Source of the DNA: Acetobacteraceae bacterium
GTDB lineage: Bacteria > Pseudomonadota > Alphaproteobacteria > Acetobacterales > Acetobacteraceae
Assembly (NCBI GenBank): GCA_039613835.1
Contig: CP154827.1
Span: 1,652,001 to 1,716,000, forward strand
Length of the DNA stretch: 64,000 nt
Direction of reading: 5' to 3'
A model generated the notes under the pieces. It was not told where the DNA came from and did no database searches. It was given only the letters and a program-made list of their open reading frames with translations. Positions within the stretch are counted from its first letter, which is position 1. Each line of letters opens with the position of its first letter. The translations under genes were made by a program, and so were the position numbers. Positions 8,911 to 18,102 of this stretch are shown here, one piece after another.

Positions 8911-10053
8911 ATGCGCCAGATCACGGGTTCCCGACGCGTCATTGCCGTTTTTATTCTGATTTTCGTCGTCCTGACGCTGTGGACGCTCATCAGTTTTTTG
9001 CATCGGTCAAAAATAGCCGACCATCCCACCCCCATCCGGGTGGAAAAAGGGATGGTCATTCTTGAAGACAGCGCCGCCGTTCGGGACCAGATCAAAACGG
9101 GCCCGGTCGAGACAGCCTCCCGACTTCATGAGCATGAAGTCCCGGCTTTTATCCGGTCGGATGAGCGCACGACGGTTGAAATTTTCCCGCCCGTCACAGG
9201 GCGTATTGTTGAGACAAGTCTGCTGGCCGGGCAGCCTGTCAGTCGCGGCCAGGTTCTGGCTGTGATGGAATCCGGTGATTTCAACCAGGCTCTGGCGGAT
9301 TATCGCTCCGCGATCGCGCAGGAAACCTATCAGGAACGCGTCGTGACACGTGCCCGCAACGTGCTCAAGGTTGGCGGAAATGCCGCGAAAGATCTCGATA
9401 GCGCGCTGAACGCTCTCGCGCAGGCTCAGGCAGAACGCCAAAGGGCGGAGCGCAGGCTCAAGGCCCTCAATATCAGCCCGGACCAGGTGACGTCCGGTCA
9501 GGTCAAAATCCTGTCACCGATTGACGGCAATGTGCAGCGCACCATCCTCGCCCAGGGTAAAAACATCACGGATGCGACCATCAGTCAGGCGACATTGGAG
9601 GATCTGTCGCAAGTGCAGATTGAGGCTTACGTGCCGGAGGACGCGGTGGCGACCATTAGAACGGGCCTTCCCATGCATGTCACTTTCGATGATCTGCCGG
9701 GGCGCGTCTGTGACGGGACGGTTGAACGGATAGAACCCGAGTTGCGGGACGAAATCCGTCGGATCATCGCGCGCATGACCTGTCCCAATCCCGACAAGGT
9801 TCTGCGCCCGAACATGTTTGCCCATGCACGCATCGATATTCCGATGCCGCCCATGCTTCTGATCCCGAAATCATCCGTGGTGATGAATAATGATCAGTTG
9901 ATCGTCTTCGTTAAAGTGGCGGAGGGTCGCTATGTGCGCCGTTCCATTGAGGCCAGCTTCGATGAGACGGATCATGTCCGCGTCAGAGAGGGGCTGAAGC
10001 CCGATGACATAATCGTCACGCAGGGCGCTATTCTTCTGAATGACGCGGTGTAA
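8911..10053 (+). CDS. RND efflux periplasmic adaptor (CzcB/CusB-type membrane fusion protein)
   Basis: About 380 residues: an N-terminal membrane anchor (VIAVFILIFVVLTLW), a beta-barrel/lipoyl region (VEIFPPVTGRIVETSLLAGQ), a helical hairpin (about residues 130-190, rich in Gln/Ala/Glu), a second lipoyl half (ILSPIDGNVQRTILAQGKN) and a barrel domain ending VRVREGLKPDDIIVTQGAIL. This order is that of heavy-metal RND adaptors. ATG 8911 follows GGGA; a GTG at 8896 is the alternative. The stop overlaps the next ATG as TAATG. It links the inner-membrane pump to the outer-membrane channel. No Met-rich copper tail is visible. Confidence 0.88.
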   Translation: MRQITGSRRVIAVFILIFVVLTLWTLISFLHRSKIADHPTPIRVEKGMVILEDSAAVRDQIKTGPVETASRLHEHEVPAFIRSDERTTVEIFPPVTGRIVETSLLAGQPVSRGQVLAVMESGDFNQALADYRSAIAQETYQERVVTRARNVLKVGGNAAKDLDSALNALAQAQAERQRAERRLKALNISPDQVTSGQVKILSPIDGNVQRTILAQGKNITDATISQATLEDLSQVQIEAYVPEDAVATIRTGLPMHVTFDDLPGRVCDGTVERIEPELRDEIRRIIARMTCPNPDKVLRPNMFAHARIDIPMPPMLLIPKSSVVMNNDQLIVFVKVAEGRYVRRSIEASFDETDHVRVREGLKPDDIIVTQGAILLNDAV

Positions 10054-13000
10054 TGCACGACGCCTCTCCGCCCCCCGATCCTGTAACGCGTGAAAGCCGG
10101 ATCGGGCGCATCATGGCGGTCTGCTTTCATAGTCGCTTCGTCTGCTTCGCCGCCGCGATCATCATGGCGCTTGCGGGACTTTTCGCGTGGGAGACAATCA
10201 CCGTTACCGCCTACCCTGATCTAAGTCCGGTGACGGTGCAGGTCATTACGCAGGTGCCCGGATTGGCGGCGGAGGAAATCGAGCAACAGGTTACCCGCCC
10301 GCTGGAACGAGCCCTCAGCGCCGTGCCACGCCGAGCCGCCATGCGGTCAAGCAGTACGTTCGGCCTCTCCATCGTCACGCTGATTTTCGAGGAGAACACG
10401 GATATTTATCTGGCGCGGCAATTGGTCTCGCAGGGTTTTGCGGAAGCCTCACTCCCGGGCGGGGCCGCGCCGCAATTAGGGCCGATCACCGGCCCGGCCG
10501 GTGAAATCTATCGCTACACGCTTGAATCGACGCAAAAGAATCTGATGCAATTGACGGATCTCCAGACATGGGTCGTCACCCCGAAATTGAGATCGGTCAA
10601 AGGCGTTGTCGATGTCGATAATTTCGGCGGCATCACGAAGGAATATCAACTCGTCCTCAACCCTGACGCCCTTTATCGCTATAATCTGGGGGTTGATGAC
10701 GTGGTGGCGGCCATCCAGCGCAACACGGGCAATGCGGCGGGTGGCAGAGTGACACGTGGGGAGCAATCCTACGTGATACGTGGCGTCGGCATCGTCCATA
10801 GTCTCGATGACATCCGCCTGATCGGCATCAAGCAGCAGGGTGGCACGGCCATTCGCGTCAAGGATCTCGGGCAGGTGCAATTCGGCCATCGGATCAGGGA
10901 GGGTATCCTCGGTAAGGACGGCAATCCCGACGCGATTGGCGGAATCGTCACCATGCTGACAGGCACGAATCCCAGCGAGGTTTTGAAGGGCGTGCATCAC
11001 TGCGTTGCCGAATTGCAGAAGCAGCTTGCACCGATGGGCGTCCAAATCGTGCCCTATATTGATCGGAAAGATCTCGTTGATGCCACGACCCATAAGGTCG
11101 GGGAAACGATGACCGCGGGCATTCTGCTCGTTGTGCTGATCCTCTCACTTTTCCTCGGTTCACCGCGCAGCGCGCTTGTCTCCGCCGTGACCATCCCCCT
11201 GGCGCTCGCGACCGTCTTCGTGCTGATGAAAATTGTGGGGCTGACGGCCAATCTCTTCTCCCTCGGTGCAGTGGATTTCGGGGTGGTCGTTGATGGGGCG
11301 ATCGTCGTGACGGAGGCCGTCCTTCGCCTGCGGGAGCATCATCCCGACAGGCAGCTGACAGCGGATGAGGTCATCCAAGTCGCCCGCCAATCAGGGCCCT
11401 CCATTTTCGCATCGACCTTGATCATCATCGCCGCTTACAGCCCGCTTTTTGCCTTTCAGGGGGCGGAGGGCAAATTATTCCGCCCGATGGCCTTCACGGT
11501 CGGTTTTGCTCTTCTCGGCGCTTTGATCTGCGCCTTGTGCCTCGTCCCGGCTCTTGCTTATTATGCGCTACGACAGCCGCGCCGCATCATCTCAGTCAGG
11601 CCGGTGATCTGGCTGACATCCGCTTATCGTCATCTGCTTGAGCGCGCTTTGGGTAAGTTCAATGTGATCTTCATCGGGGCGGTCTGTGCTCTGGTCGCGG
11701 TCATGGTATTGGGGGCCAATATCGGGCGCGCCTTCCTGCCGCAGCTTGATGAGGGTACGCTTTGGATACAGGTACAGTTGCCCTCCGGCATTTCGTTGGA
11801 AAAAAGCTCGGAGATCGCGACCCAGCTGCGCCGCACTGTCAGAACCCTGCCGGAAACGACCTATGCCATCACGCAATTGGGCCGGAATGACTCCGGCACG
11901 GACCCATGGACTTTCTCTCACATCGAAATGCCGGTCGGCCTTAAACCTTACGCGTCTTGGCCCGCGGGCGATACGAAGGCGGATTTCCTCAATCGTCTGC
12001 GGCAAAAATTATCCGCCATTCCGGGCATCGGCTTCGGGATCAGCCAGCCAATCCAGGACGGGCTGGATGATGTCGCCGGGGGTGCGCATAGTCCGCTCGT
12101 CCTGCGCGTTTACGGCCACGACTTTACAAAATTGCGCGCGCTGACGGGCCGCATCGTTTCCGCTCTCAAAACTGTGCCGGGGACGCGGGATACTTCCGTG
12201 TTTCAGGGACCGAAGATTCCGCAAATCGTCATCCGCGCCGATCGGCGGAAAATGGCGCGATACGGGATTGATATGTCCGGCTTCATTGCTCTGGTCGGCA
12301 ATGCCATGGGGCGTGGTGTCGTGACACAGGTTTATGTGGAGGATCGGGTCCATGATGTCACATTGAAATTGCCGGACAAGGCGACCGCGACGATGGAAAC
12401 GCTGAAATCCCTCCCCGTCCGCGCCTCAGGCGGCGCGCTGATTCCGCTTTCCCTTATTGCCGATGTCGCGCTGGATATGGGGGAGGATAATATCACCCAC
12501 GAATTCGGCGCGCGGCAATTAACGATCCGCGTCGATAATGGTGACCGCGCGCTCTCGAAATATCTTGCAGATGCACAGGCGGCCATCGCGCGGGATGTCT
12601 CCTTTGATGCTGATCAATTCCACCTCGAATGGGCCGGGAATTTTGAGCAGGCGGCGCGCGCTCAGGTCCGTTTATCTGTCGCCCTCATCGCGATGCTTGG
12701 CCTGATGCTCCTCCTGCTGTTTCTGGAGTTCAGGGCCTTCCGGTTTGCCACCCTGGTATTGGGCATTGTCCCCCTTGCCACGTTAGGCGGGCTCATTGCT
12801 GTCTTCATCCGGGGGGAGACGCTTAATATCGCGACCGCGGTCGGTTTCATCGCGCTTTTCGGTGTGGCGGTGCAGAACGGGATCATCATGGTGGCCGCGA
12901 TCAGAAGGCGCCTCGCTGAGGGGGAGGCGATACGTGACGCTGTGCTGGATGGCGCGGTTGAACGCTTCCGGCCGATCATTATGACCGCAACCGTTGCAAC

Positions 13001-13190
13001 GGCGGGGATGTTGCCCGCTGCCTGCGCAACGGGCGTCGGGACCGATGTCCAACGTGGTCTGGCAACGGTCATTGTGGGCGGGCTCGGGATTGCGACCCTT
13101 CTGACCCTTTTTGTCCTGCCTGTCTTCCTCTGCCGCATGGAGGCTGCATGGGCCCGGCGGATCGCGCGCAGGGAGGTGCGTGGGACATGA
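10053..13190 (+). CDS. Heavy-metal efflux RND transporter (CzcA/CusA family)
   Basis: 1045 residues with a standard RND layout: helix 1 near residue 30, a large periplasmic loop, helices 2-6 (about 340-500), a second periplasmic loop, and helices 8-12 after residue 860. In helix 4 the motif DFGVVVDGAIVVTEAVLRL keeps the Asp, Asp (+6) and Glu (+13) that carry protons in CzcA and mark heavy-metal RND pumps. Substrate (Co/Zn/Cd, Ni or Cu/Ag) cannot be fixed. The frame is unbroken over 3.1 kb, in sharp contrast with nearby genes. It overlaps the adaptor by one base and the channel gene by four. Confidence 0.92.
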   Translation: MHDASPPPDPVTRESRIGRIMAVCFHSRFVCFAAAIIMALAGLFAWETITVTAYPDLSPVTVQVITQVPGLAAEEIEQQVTRPLERALSAVPRRAAMRSSSTFGLSIVTLIFEENTDIYLARQLVSQGFAEASLPGGAAPQLGPITGPAGEIYRYTLESTQKNLMQLTDLQTWVVTPKLRSVKGVVDVDNFGGITKEYQLVLNPDALYRYNLGVDDVVAAIQRNTGNAAGGRVTRGEQSYVIRGVGIVHSLDDIRLIGIKQQGGTAIRVKDLGQVQFGHRIREGILGKDGNPDAIGGIVTMLTGTNPSEVLKGVHHCVAELQKQLAPMGVQIVPYIDRKDLVDATTHKVGETMTAGILLVVLILSLFLGSPRSALVSAVTIPLALATVFVLMKIVGLTANLFSLGAVDFGVVVDGAIVVTEAVLRLREHHPDRQLTADEVIQVARQSGPSIFASTLIIIAAYSPLFAFQGAEGKLFRPMAFTVGFALLGALICALCLVPALAYYALRQPRRIISVRPVIWLTSAYRHLLERALGKFNVIFIGAVCALVAVMVLGANIGRAFLPQLDEGTLWIQVQLPSGISLEKSSEIATQLRRTVRTLPETTYAITQLGRNDSGTDPWTFSHIEMPVGLKPYASWPAGDTKADFLNRLRQKLSAIPGIGFGISQPIQDGLDDVAGGAHSPLVLRVYGHDFTKLRALTGRIVSALKTVPGTRDTSVFQGPKIPQIVIRADRRKMARYGIDMSGFIALVGNAMGRGVVTQVYVEDRVHDVTLKLPDKATATMETLKSLPVRASGGALIPLSLIADVALDMGEDNITHEFGARQLTIRVDNGDRALSKYLADAQAAIARDVSFDADQFHLEWAGNFEQAARAQVRLSVALIAMLGLMLLLLFLEFRAFRFATLVLGIVPLATLGGLIAVFIRGETLNIATAVGFIALFGVAVQNGIIMVAAIRRRLAEGEAIRDAVLDGAVERFRPIIMTATVATAGMLPAACATGVGTDVQRGLATVIVGGLGIATLLTLFVLPVFLCRMEAAWARRIARREVRGT

Positions 13191-14704
13191 CACGTTACCG
13201 CGTCTTTCCCCTCATCGCTTTGCTGACGTCGGTGGGTGGCTGTGCCGTCGGGCCGGATTACACGCGCCCTGAAATGGTCAAAAACGCTGCTTACCGACCC
13301 GGCTTCATGTCAAAGACGATCCACGGCACGCCGGGTGCGGGGCTGTCCGGGGCGCGGCAAACGCTTCTGGAAGGGGAGGACGTCTCGGGTCAGTGGTGGC
13401 GGGCTTTCGGGTCACCGAAGCTGGATGCCCTTATTGCCCGCGCCTGTGCTGGTAGCCCCAATCTCGCGGCGCTGAAAGCCCGTCTCAAATCCGCCTATGA
13501 GCAGACGGATGCACAGGGGAGCAGCTTATTGCCGACAATCGCGGCATCTTTCAATCCGACCAAAAACAAGACATCTCGCGCTTATTCGCCTGTGCCTGGC
13601 AATAATCGTTACCTTTACGGATTGCAGACGGCGCAATTGGCCATCACCTATCAGTCAGATATATGGGGCGGCAACCGACGAGTCGTTGAATCGCAGGCGG
13701 CCCAGGCTCAGGCCCAGCGCTTTGAGCTGGTTGCCGCGACAAATACGCTCATCAATAACGTGCTTGTCGCCGTCATCACGCAGGCGCGTTTGCGGGCTCA
13801 ATTGACTGCGACCGGGCAGATCACAGCGGTGCAGCAGCGCATTTATGATGTGATGGAAAAGCAATTTGCGTTGGGGGATGTGTCAAAGGCGCAATTACTT
13901 GCGCAACGCGCGGCGCTCTCCCATGCGCAATCGCTCATGCCGGATCTGAGATTACAACTCGCCAAAATGCATGATCTCATCGCAGCCCTCATCGGGACCA
14001 CGCCGGATGAAGTTCTGCCGGAGTTTAATCTTGAGGACTTTCAGCTACCTGCCAATTTACCCGTCACATTGCCCTCGGGCCTGCTGGATCAGCGCCCCGA
14101 CATAAGACAGGCCGAAGCCCGACTACACGCGGCAACGGCCGATCTGGGCGTGGCCATTGCTGATCGGCTGCCAAATGTGCAACTTTCCGCTTTTCCGGGT
14201 CAGGCGGTCAATGCGATGAACCAGTTTTTTGCGCCGGGTATGGGGAACTGGTCCATCGCCGCCATGGTGACGCAGCCCATTTTTCAGGGAGGTGCTTTGC
14301 TTCACACGCAGCGCGCCCGCCGTGCGGAGGTCACTGCTGCCGTCGCCACGTACCGGGACACGGTCCTCTCAGCTATTCAGGATGTGGCGGATTGTCTCCA
14401 TGCTTTACAGCAGGATGCAGATGCCCTCAGCATCAGCGCCGCCAACGAGAAGGCGGCTGTCGAAAGCTTCAATATTTCTCGTAGTCAGGCTGATATTGGC
14501 GATATCAGTCCTGTCCTGCTTCAGGCCAGCGTCCAGATCGAGCTTGAAGCGCGACTTAATCTGATCAGCGCACGCGCCGACCGTTATCTCGACAGCGTGG
14601 CGTTGTTTCAGGCCGTGGGCGGTGGCTGGTGGCACCGACAGGATGCTGACATGCCCGACCCCGGCACGAACTGGAAAGCGGCCTTCCAGCAGCGCGATTA
14701 TTAG
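13187..14704 (+). CDS. Outer-membrane efflux lipoprotein (NodT/OprM family)
   Basis: 505 residues when started at ATG 13187, which overlaps the pump stop as ATGA. The N-terminus is a lipoprotein signal with cysteine in VGGCAVGPDYTRP, a sequence typical for NodT-type outer membrane factors. Two outer-membrane-efflux (TolC-like) repeats follow, with WWRAFGSPKLDALI, LLAQRAALSHAQS, LPSGLLDQRPDIRQAEARL and an alanine-rich coiled helix near residue 380. It forms the outer-membrane exit duct of the tripartite pump. The frame is intact, ending TAG. No metal-responsive regulator gene is adjacent. Confidence 0.9.
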   Translation: MTRYRVFPLIALLTSVGGCAVGPDYTRPEMVKNAAYRPGFMSKTIHGTPGAGLSGARQTLLEGEDVSGQWWRAFGSPKLDALIARACAGSPNLAALKARLKSAYEQTDAQGSSLLPTIAASFNPTKNKTSRAYSPVPGNNRYLYGLQTAQLAITYQSDIWGGNRRVVESQAAQAQAQRFELVAATNTLINNVLVAVITQARLRAQLTATGQITAVQQRIYDVMEKQFALGDVSKAQLLAQRAALSHAQSLMPDLRLQLAKMHDLIAALIGTTPDEVLPEFNLEDFQLPANLPVTLPSGLLDQRPDIRQAEARLHAATADLGVAIADRLPNVQLSAFPGQAVNAMNQFFAPGMGNWSIAAMVTQPIFQGGALLHTQRARRAEVTAAVATYRDTVLSAIQDVADCLHALQQDADALSISAANEKAAVESFNISRSQADIGDISPVLLQASVQIELEARLNLISARADRYLDSVALFQAVGGGWWHRQDADMPDPGTNWKAAFQQRDY

Positions 14705-15003
14705 CGCTTGGATTTGCAACCTCAAGATGTATTGCGCTGCATCTAACCGGGTATTTGCGCCATAGCAAGAGGTAAATCGTCGTTTATCAGCGCCTTACCA
14801 GCGCATCAACTTACCGTTTTTCTCAAAGATTCAACTGAATAGAATGGTTCGATAAGAATTATAAGTAATTATCACGAATTCAGCAGATATCTGGGCCGAC
14901 CCCATAGCACTCCGTATAAAAAGCGGGGTTAATATTCTGTTTCAAACAATAGAATCAGGTTGCGGGCAGGTCGTTCGTCGGTTACCCGGGCGGAGTCGAA
15001 ATA

Positions 15004-16480
15004 ATGGCAATTCCTCAAGAGGACACTTACAGGCTGAATGTCGCGCAACTTAGAAACCCACGCGGTGATAATAATATGCCCGGGCGTTGGAGATTCACCA
15101 TCGGCGATAAAGGGGGCAACACGACGAATGACATCGCGCCGAATACCGACGTGACCTTCAACGGAGACAAGATTTCCCTCACCATGCCAAATGGCAAGAG
15201 TTATGTCATTGACCCCGCAAGTATCGCCGTGAGCGATAAAGATCCTGGCACGATTTTTGTTCAGGATCTCGAAAGTGGCTCCTAGTGGGTTTTCTCTATC
15301 CTCGATTCGCCGACGATGGAGTTGGGAATGACCTTTGACTATGCCCCACCGGTCGGAACAACGGAGCCGATGAGAGGTGAGGCGACCATGGGTGAATGGC
15401 GTCCCAACGGGGGTTACATCAATTATATCAACGGCAAGGACACGTCCCATGTTGATTTCGGTCCGCCGGAATGTTTCTTGCCCGGAACGCTGATTGAGAC
15501 GGAAGAGGGGCTCAAACCCGTTGAAGCAATCCGCCTTGGGGGATCGTGTGCTGACAATATGAGGCCGGTATCGTCAGTATCTTCCCGTGATCTGGGTCGG
15601 TTCACAGTCCGTCAGAGTGCATCCGGATTTGTCACCCGATATGGCGGAATATCCCGTCATCATCAAAGCCGGTGCGATCTCGGAACATGTCCCCCAACGG
15701 GACCTGCGCGTGACGTCTGAGCACTGCATCGCGTTGGAAAACCGCCTTATCCCTGTGCGCATGTTGGTCAATGGGAAATCAATTTTCTACGACATGATGG
15801 TGACCTCCTACGAGGCTCATCATTTTGAGACGGCCCGCCATGCCATTATCCTGGCGGAAGGGCTGGGCGTGGAAACATTTCTCGATACGGGCAACCGGAA
15901 TCGGTTTGAGAAACATGTGGGCATCACGCCTGTTGTGAATAGAAACCCTGACACAGCTTATATGCCGGCCTTGCCGATCGGGATGGCCTTACCGGAGATG
16001 AAGCATCTCTGGACACGCATCGCGCAGCGTGCCTCGACCCCATCTGCCCCTTCCCGTCATGCTATCAAACCCGGAAGACGCCGGCCATCACCTCGTCTAA
16101 CGATACTGTCAGAGAGTGGGGCCGCTTACCGATTGACGCAGGTCGCGCCTAATATTTTCAAGACGCGACTTCCCGCTTCGGAAACAAAAATTGCTTTCGA
16201 GTCACCGTCTTTTCGTTTCTGTGATCTGAACGGGCCTTATCATGATGATCGGCGACGCCTCGGTATGCTTGTCGAGGGGATCGACATCACCACCGATGCG
16301 AAAGCTGACGGCAAGGCGCGAGATGTGGCTTTCGAACGCGGGGCGGGATGGATCGGGTCTGATGCGTCGTGGTCATGCTGGACGAATGGCCGCGGTGAGC
16401 TTCATTTCGAACCACCGGAAAATAGTGGTCAAATGCATATGATTGTGCGGGTCAACGCTGACGTTCTGAAGCCCGTCTGA
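15004..16480 (+). pseudogene. Hint-domain (Hedgehog/intein-type) protein, copy 1, broken
   Basis: The frame opens at ATG 15004 eight bases after GGAG and gives about 93 residues without known motif. An in-frame TAG (15283-15285) follows, then the same frame continues to the Hint start CFLPGTLIETEEGLKPVEAI. A G5 run near 15540 shifts the frame (LGGSCAD instead of LGDRVLT), and the second frame has a TGA at 15560-15562 before YLPVIWVGSQSVRVHPD, RVTSEHCIALENRLIPVRML and YEAHHFETARHAIILAEG. The catalytic Cys and the TSEH block are both encoded but in separate frames. A C-terminal domain with YHDDRRRLG follows. Hint domains self-cleave or splice; in acetic acid bacteria similar proteins exist, with unknown role. 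Copy 2 lies at 23793-25652. Confidence 0.75.
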
Positions 16481-16520
16481 CGGAAATTCTCATCAGCGGC
16501 AGGATGAAACGTGAGGCGGC

Positions 16521-17492
16521 TTATTGCGGCGGTTTTGCCCAGCGCCAGAAGCTTCTCCCCTGCCGTGCCAATTCACGATGGGAAACAACGACCGGCCCAT
16601 CCTGACTTAAACCGGAGTGGGTGTGATCGGCTAATTTCTCTGCGATATCTTCAATCATCGTGACCGAGCGGTGCTGCCCGCCAGAGCACCCGACAGCGAT
16701 TGTTGCGTGGCGTTTCCCCTCACTGACAAAGCGCGGAAGAACCAGACCCAGCATGTCGAGGAGCTGGTGGAGAAATCGATCATAATCCGGGTCGGCGCGC
16801 ACATAGGCCTGCACCTCGGGATCCAGACCGGTTTTGGGCCGCAATGTCTCATCATAATGCGGATTACGGAGGAAACGCGCATCGAAAACAACATCTGCCT
16901 CTCGCGGCAGACCGGCGGGAAAAGCGAAGGACATCAGCGACAATGTCAGTGCACCGCCATCCGCACGCGACCCGAACCGTGCTTCGACCATCTGACGAAA
17001 TTCCGGGAGGGAAAGGCCCGACGTATCTATGACGAGGTCAGCATGTGCACGGAGCGGGGCCATCACCTCAATTTCCCGCGCGATATTCTGCGCCAGGCTA
17101 TACCCGGCATTCGGGTCATTATCATAAGGGTGTCGCCGCCGCGTGGCGGTGAAGCGTTTCAGCAGCGCATCCGTATCTGCCGTTGCAAAAATCAGCTCAC
17201 TGCGTAACCCGGCCCGCGTCCTGAGCCTTGCGACGAGATCGACAACGGAATCGATGTTGAAACCGCGCGTGCGTTGATCAATGCCGATGGCAAGATTATG
17301 GTCCACGCGTGAGACGAGTTGCTCGACAAGGTTGAGCGGTGGATTATCAACGACTTCATAGCCAAGATCCTCCAATGCGCGCAGCATTGAGGATTTACCC
17401 GCGCCTGAAACGCCCGTTACCAACAGGATACGTTGAAGATCATTCAGATTCAGAACTGACCTCCCGACTCCAAATCCATTTCCGGCCCTCAT
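16521..17492 (-). CDS. rapZ: RapZ, RNase adapter / P-loop nucleotide-binding protein
   Basis: About 320 residues. The Walker A motif VTGVSGAGKSS lies near the start, followed by ALEDLGYEVVDNPPLNLVE, YDNDPNAGYSLAQNIA in the linker and the conserved C-terminal VGCSGGQHRSVTMIEDIAEKL. These define the RapZ (YvcJ) family. In enterobacteria RapZ senses glucosamine-6-phosphate and directs RNase E to a small RNA; in alphaproteobacteria its partners are less known. The start is uncertain: Met at 17492 or 17516, or a GTG closer to LNDLQRILLV. It stands alone here rather than beside PTS or ptsN genes. Confidence 0.9.
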   Translation of the reverse strand: MRAGNGFGVGRSVLNLNDLQRILLVTGVSGAGKSSMLRALEDLGYEVVDNPPLNLVEQLVSRVDHNLAIGIDQRTRGFNIDSVVDLVARLRTRAGLRSELIFATADTDALLKRFTATRRRHPYDNDPNAGYSLAQNIAREIEVMAPLRAHADLVIDTSGLSLPEFRQMVEARFGSRADGGALTLSLMSFAFPAGLPREADVVFDARFLRNPHYDETLRPKTGLDPEVQAYVRADPDYDRFLHQLLDMLGLVLPRFVSEGKRHATIAVGCSGGQHRSVTMIEDIAEKLADHTHSGLSQDGPVVVSHRELARQGRSFWRWAKPPQ

Positions 17493-17700
17493 CTTGCCAA
17501 GGCATGAAACGAACATACCCTGCGAAGCGTCATCGCGTGCAAATTTACCATGGCACGCGTACGTTAAGCAATGTAATGAACGTTATGTGTAAGATGTGGA
17601 GAAATCAGGCTATGACGATGCTATGAGGATGCAGGTAGGCAAACTCACGATAACCTTCGATTGTGGCATCGATAAGACAGAAAGGATTTAAAATCAGAGC

Positions 17701-18039
17701 ATGACGGACTACAGCGAAATCAATGGTGCCGATGCTGATGGCGCAATACCCGAGTCCATCATCGCTGAATGTCGCAACACCCTGACGACGATCAATAATC
17801 ATATCACCCGCGATGAAATCGGGCTACACAATGTCCGCCGCGTTGTTTTCGCTGTGCGGGACGGGGAAGCTCTGCTGGCATGTCAAACTGTCCTGGCAGG
17901 CTGGTTTGACGGCATCAGCCCCATCATGACATTGCGCGTTCAACCCCGATTTCGCCTGAAAGGCCAGCGTCTCTCTCTTTCCGTCACGCTAGAGGAAGCT
18001 GATGCGCTCATGCCGGTTTATGATGATGAAGAGCTGTAA
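17701..18039 (+). CDS. RidA/YjgF-like small protein
   Basis: 112 residues. The pattern TLTTINNHI, GLHNVRRVVFAVRDGEALLACQTVLAGWF and ISPIMTLRVQP followed by a final beta strand (RLSLSVTLEE) resembles the RidA/YjgF fold: helix, strand with Arg-Val-Arg-like core, long helix with Cys-x-Pro/Thr-Val-Leu, and closing strands. RidA removes reactive enamine/imine intermediates; divergent members have other roles. The protein lacks some catalytic positions I would expect (the Arg of the last strand is not obvious). It is flanked by rapZ and the dead putA and has its own promoter region. Family assignment is tentative. Confidence 0.45.
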   Translation: MTDYSEINGADADGAIPESIIAECRNTLTTINNHITRDEIGLHNVRRVVFAVRDGEALLACQTVLAGWFDGISPIMTLRVQPRFRLKGQRLSLSVTLEEADALMPVYDDEEL

Positions 18040-18102
18040 CCAACGCGACGTCGCCAGATAGCGGCGGGAATTACCCGCCGCGCCATGATTCAGGGCCGCG
18101 CC

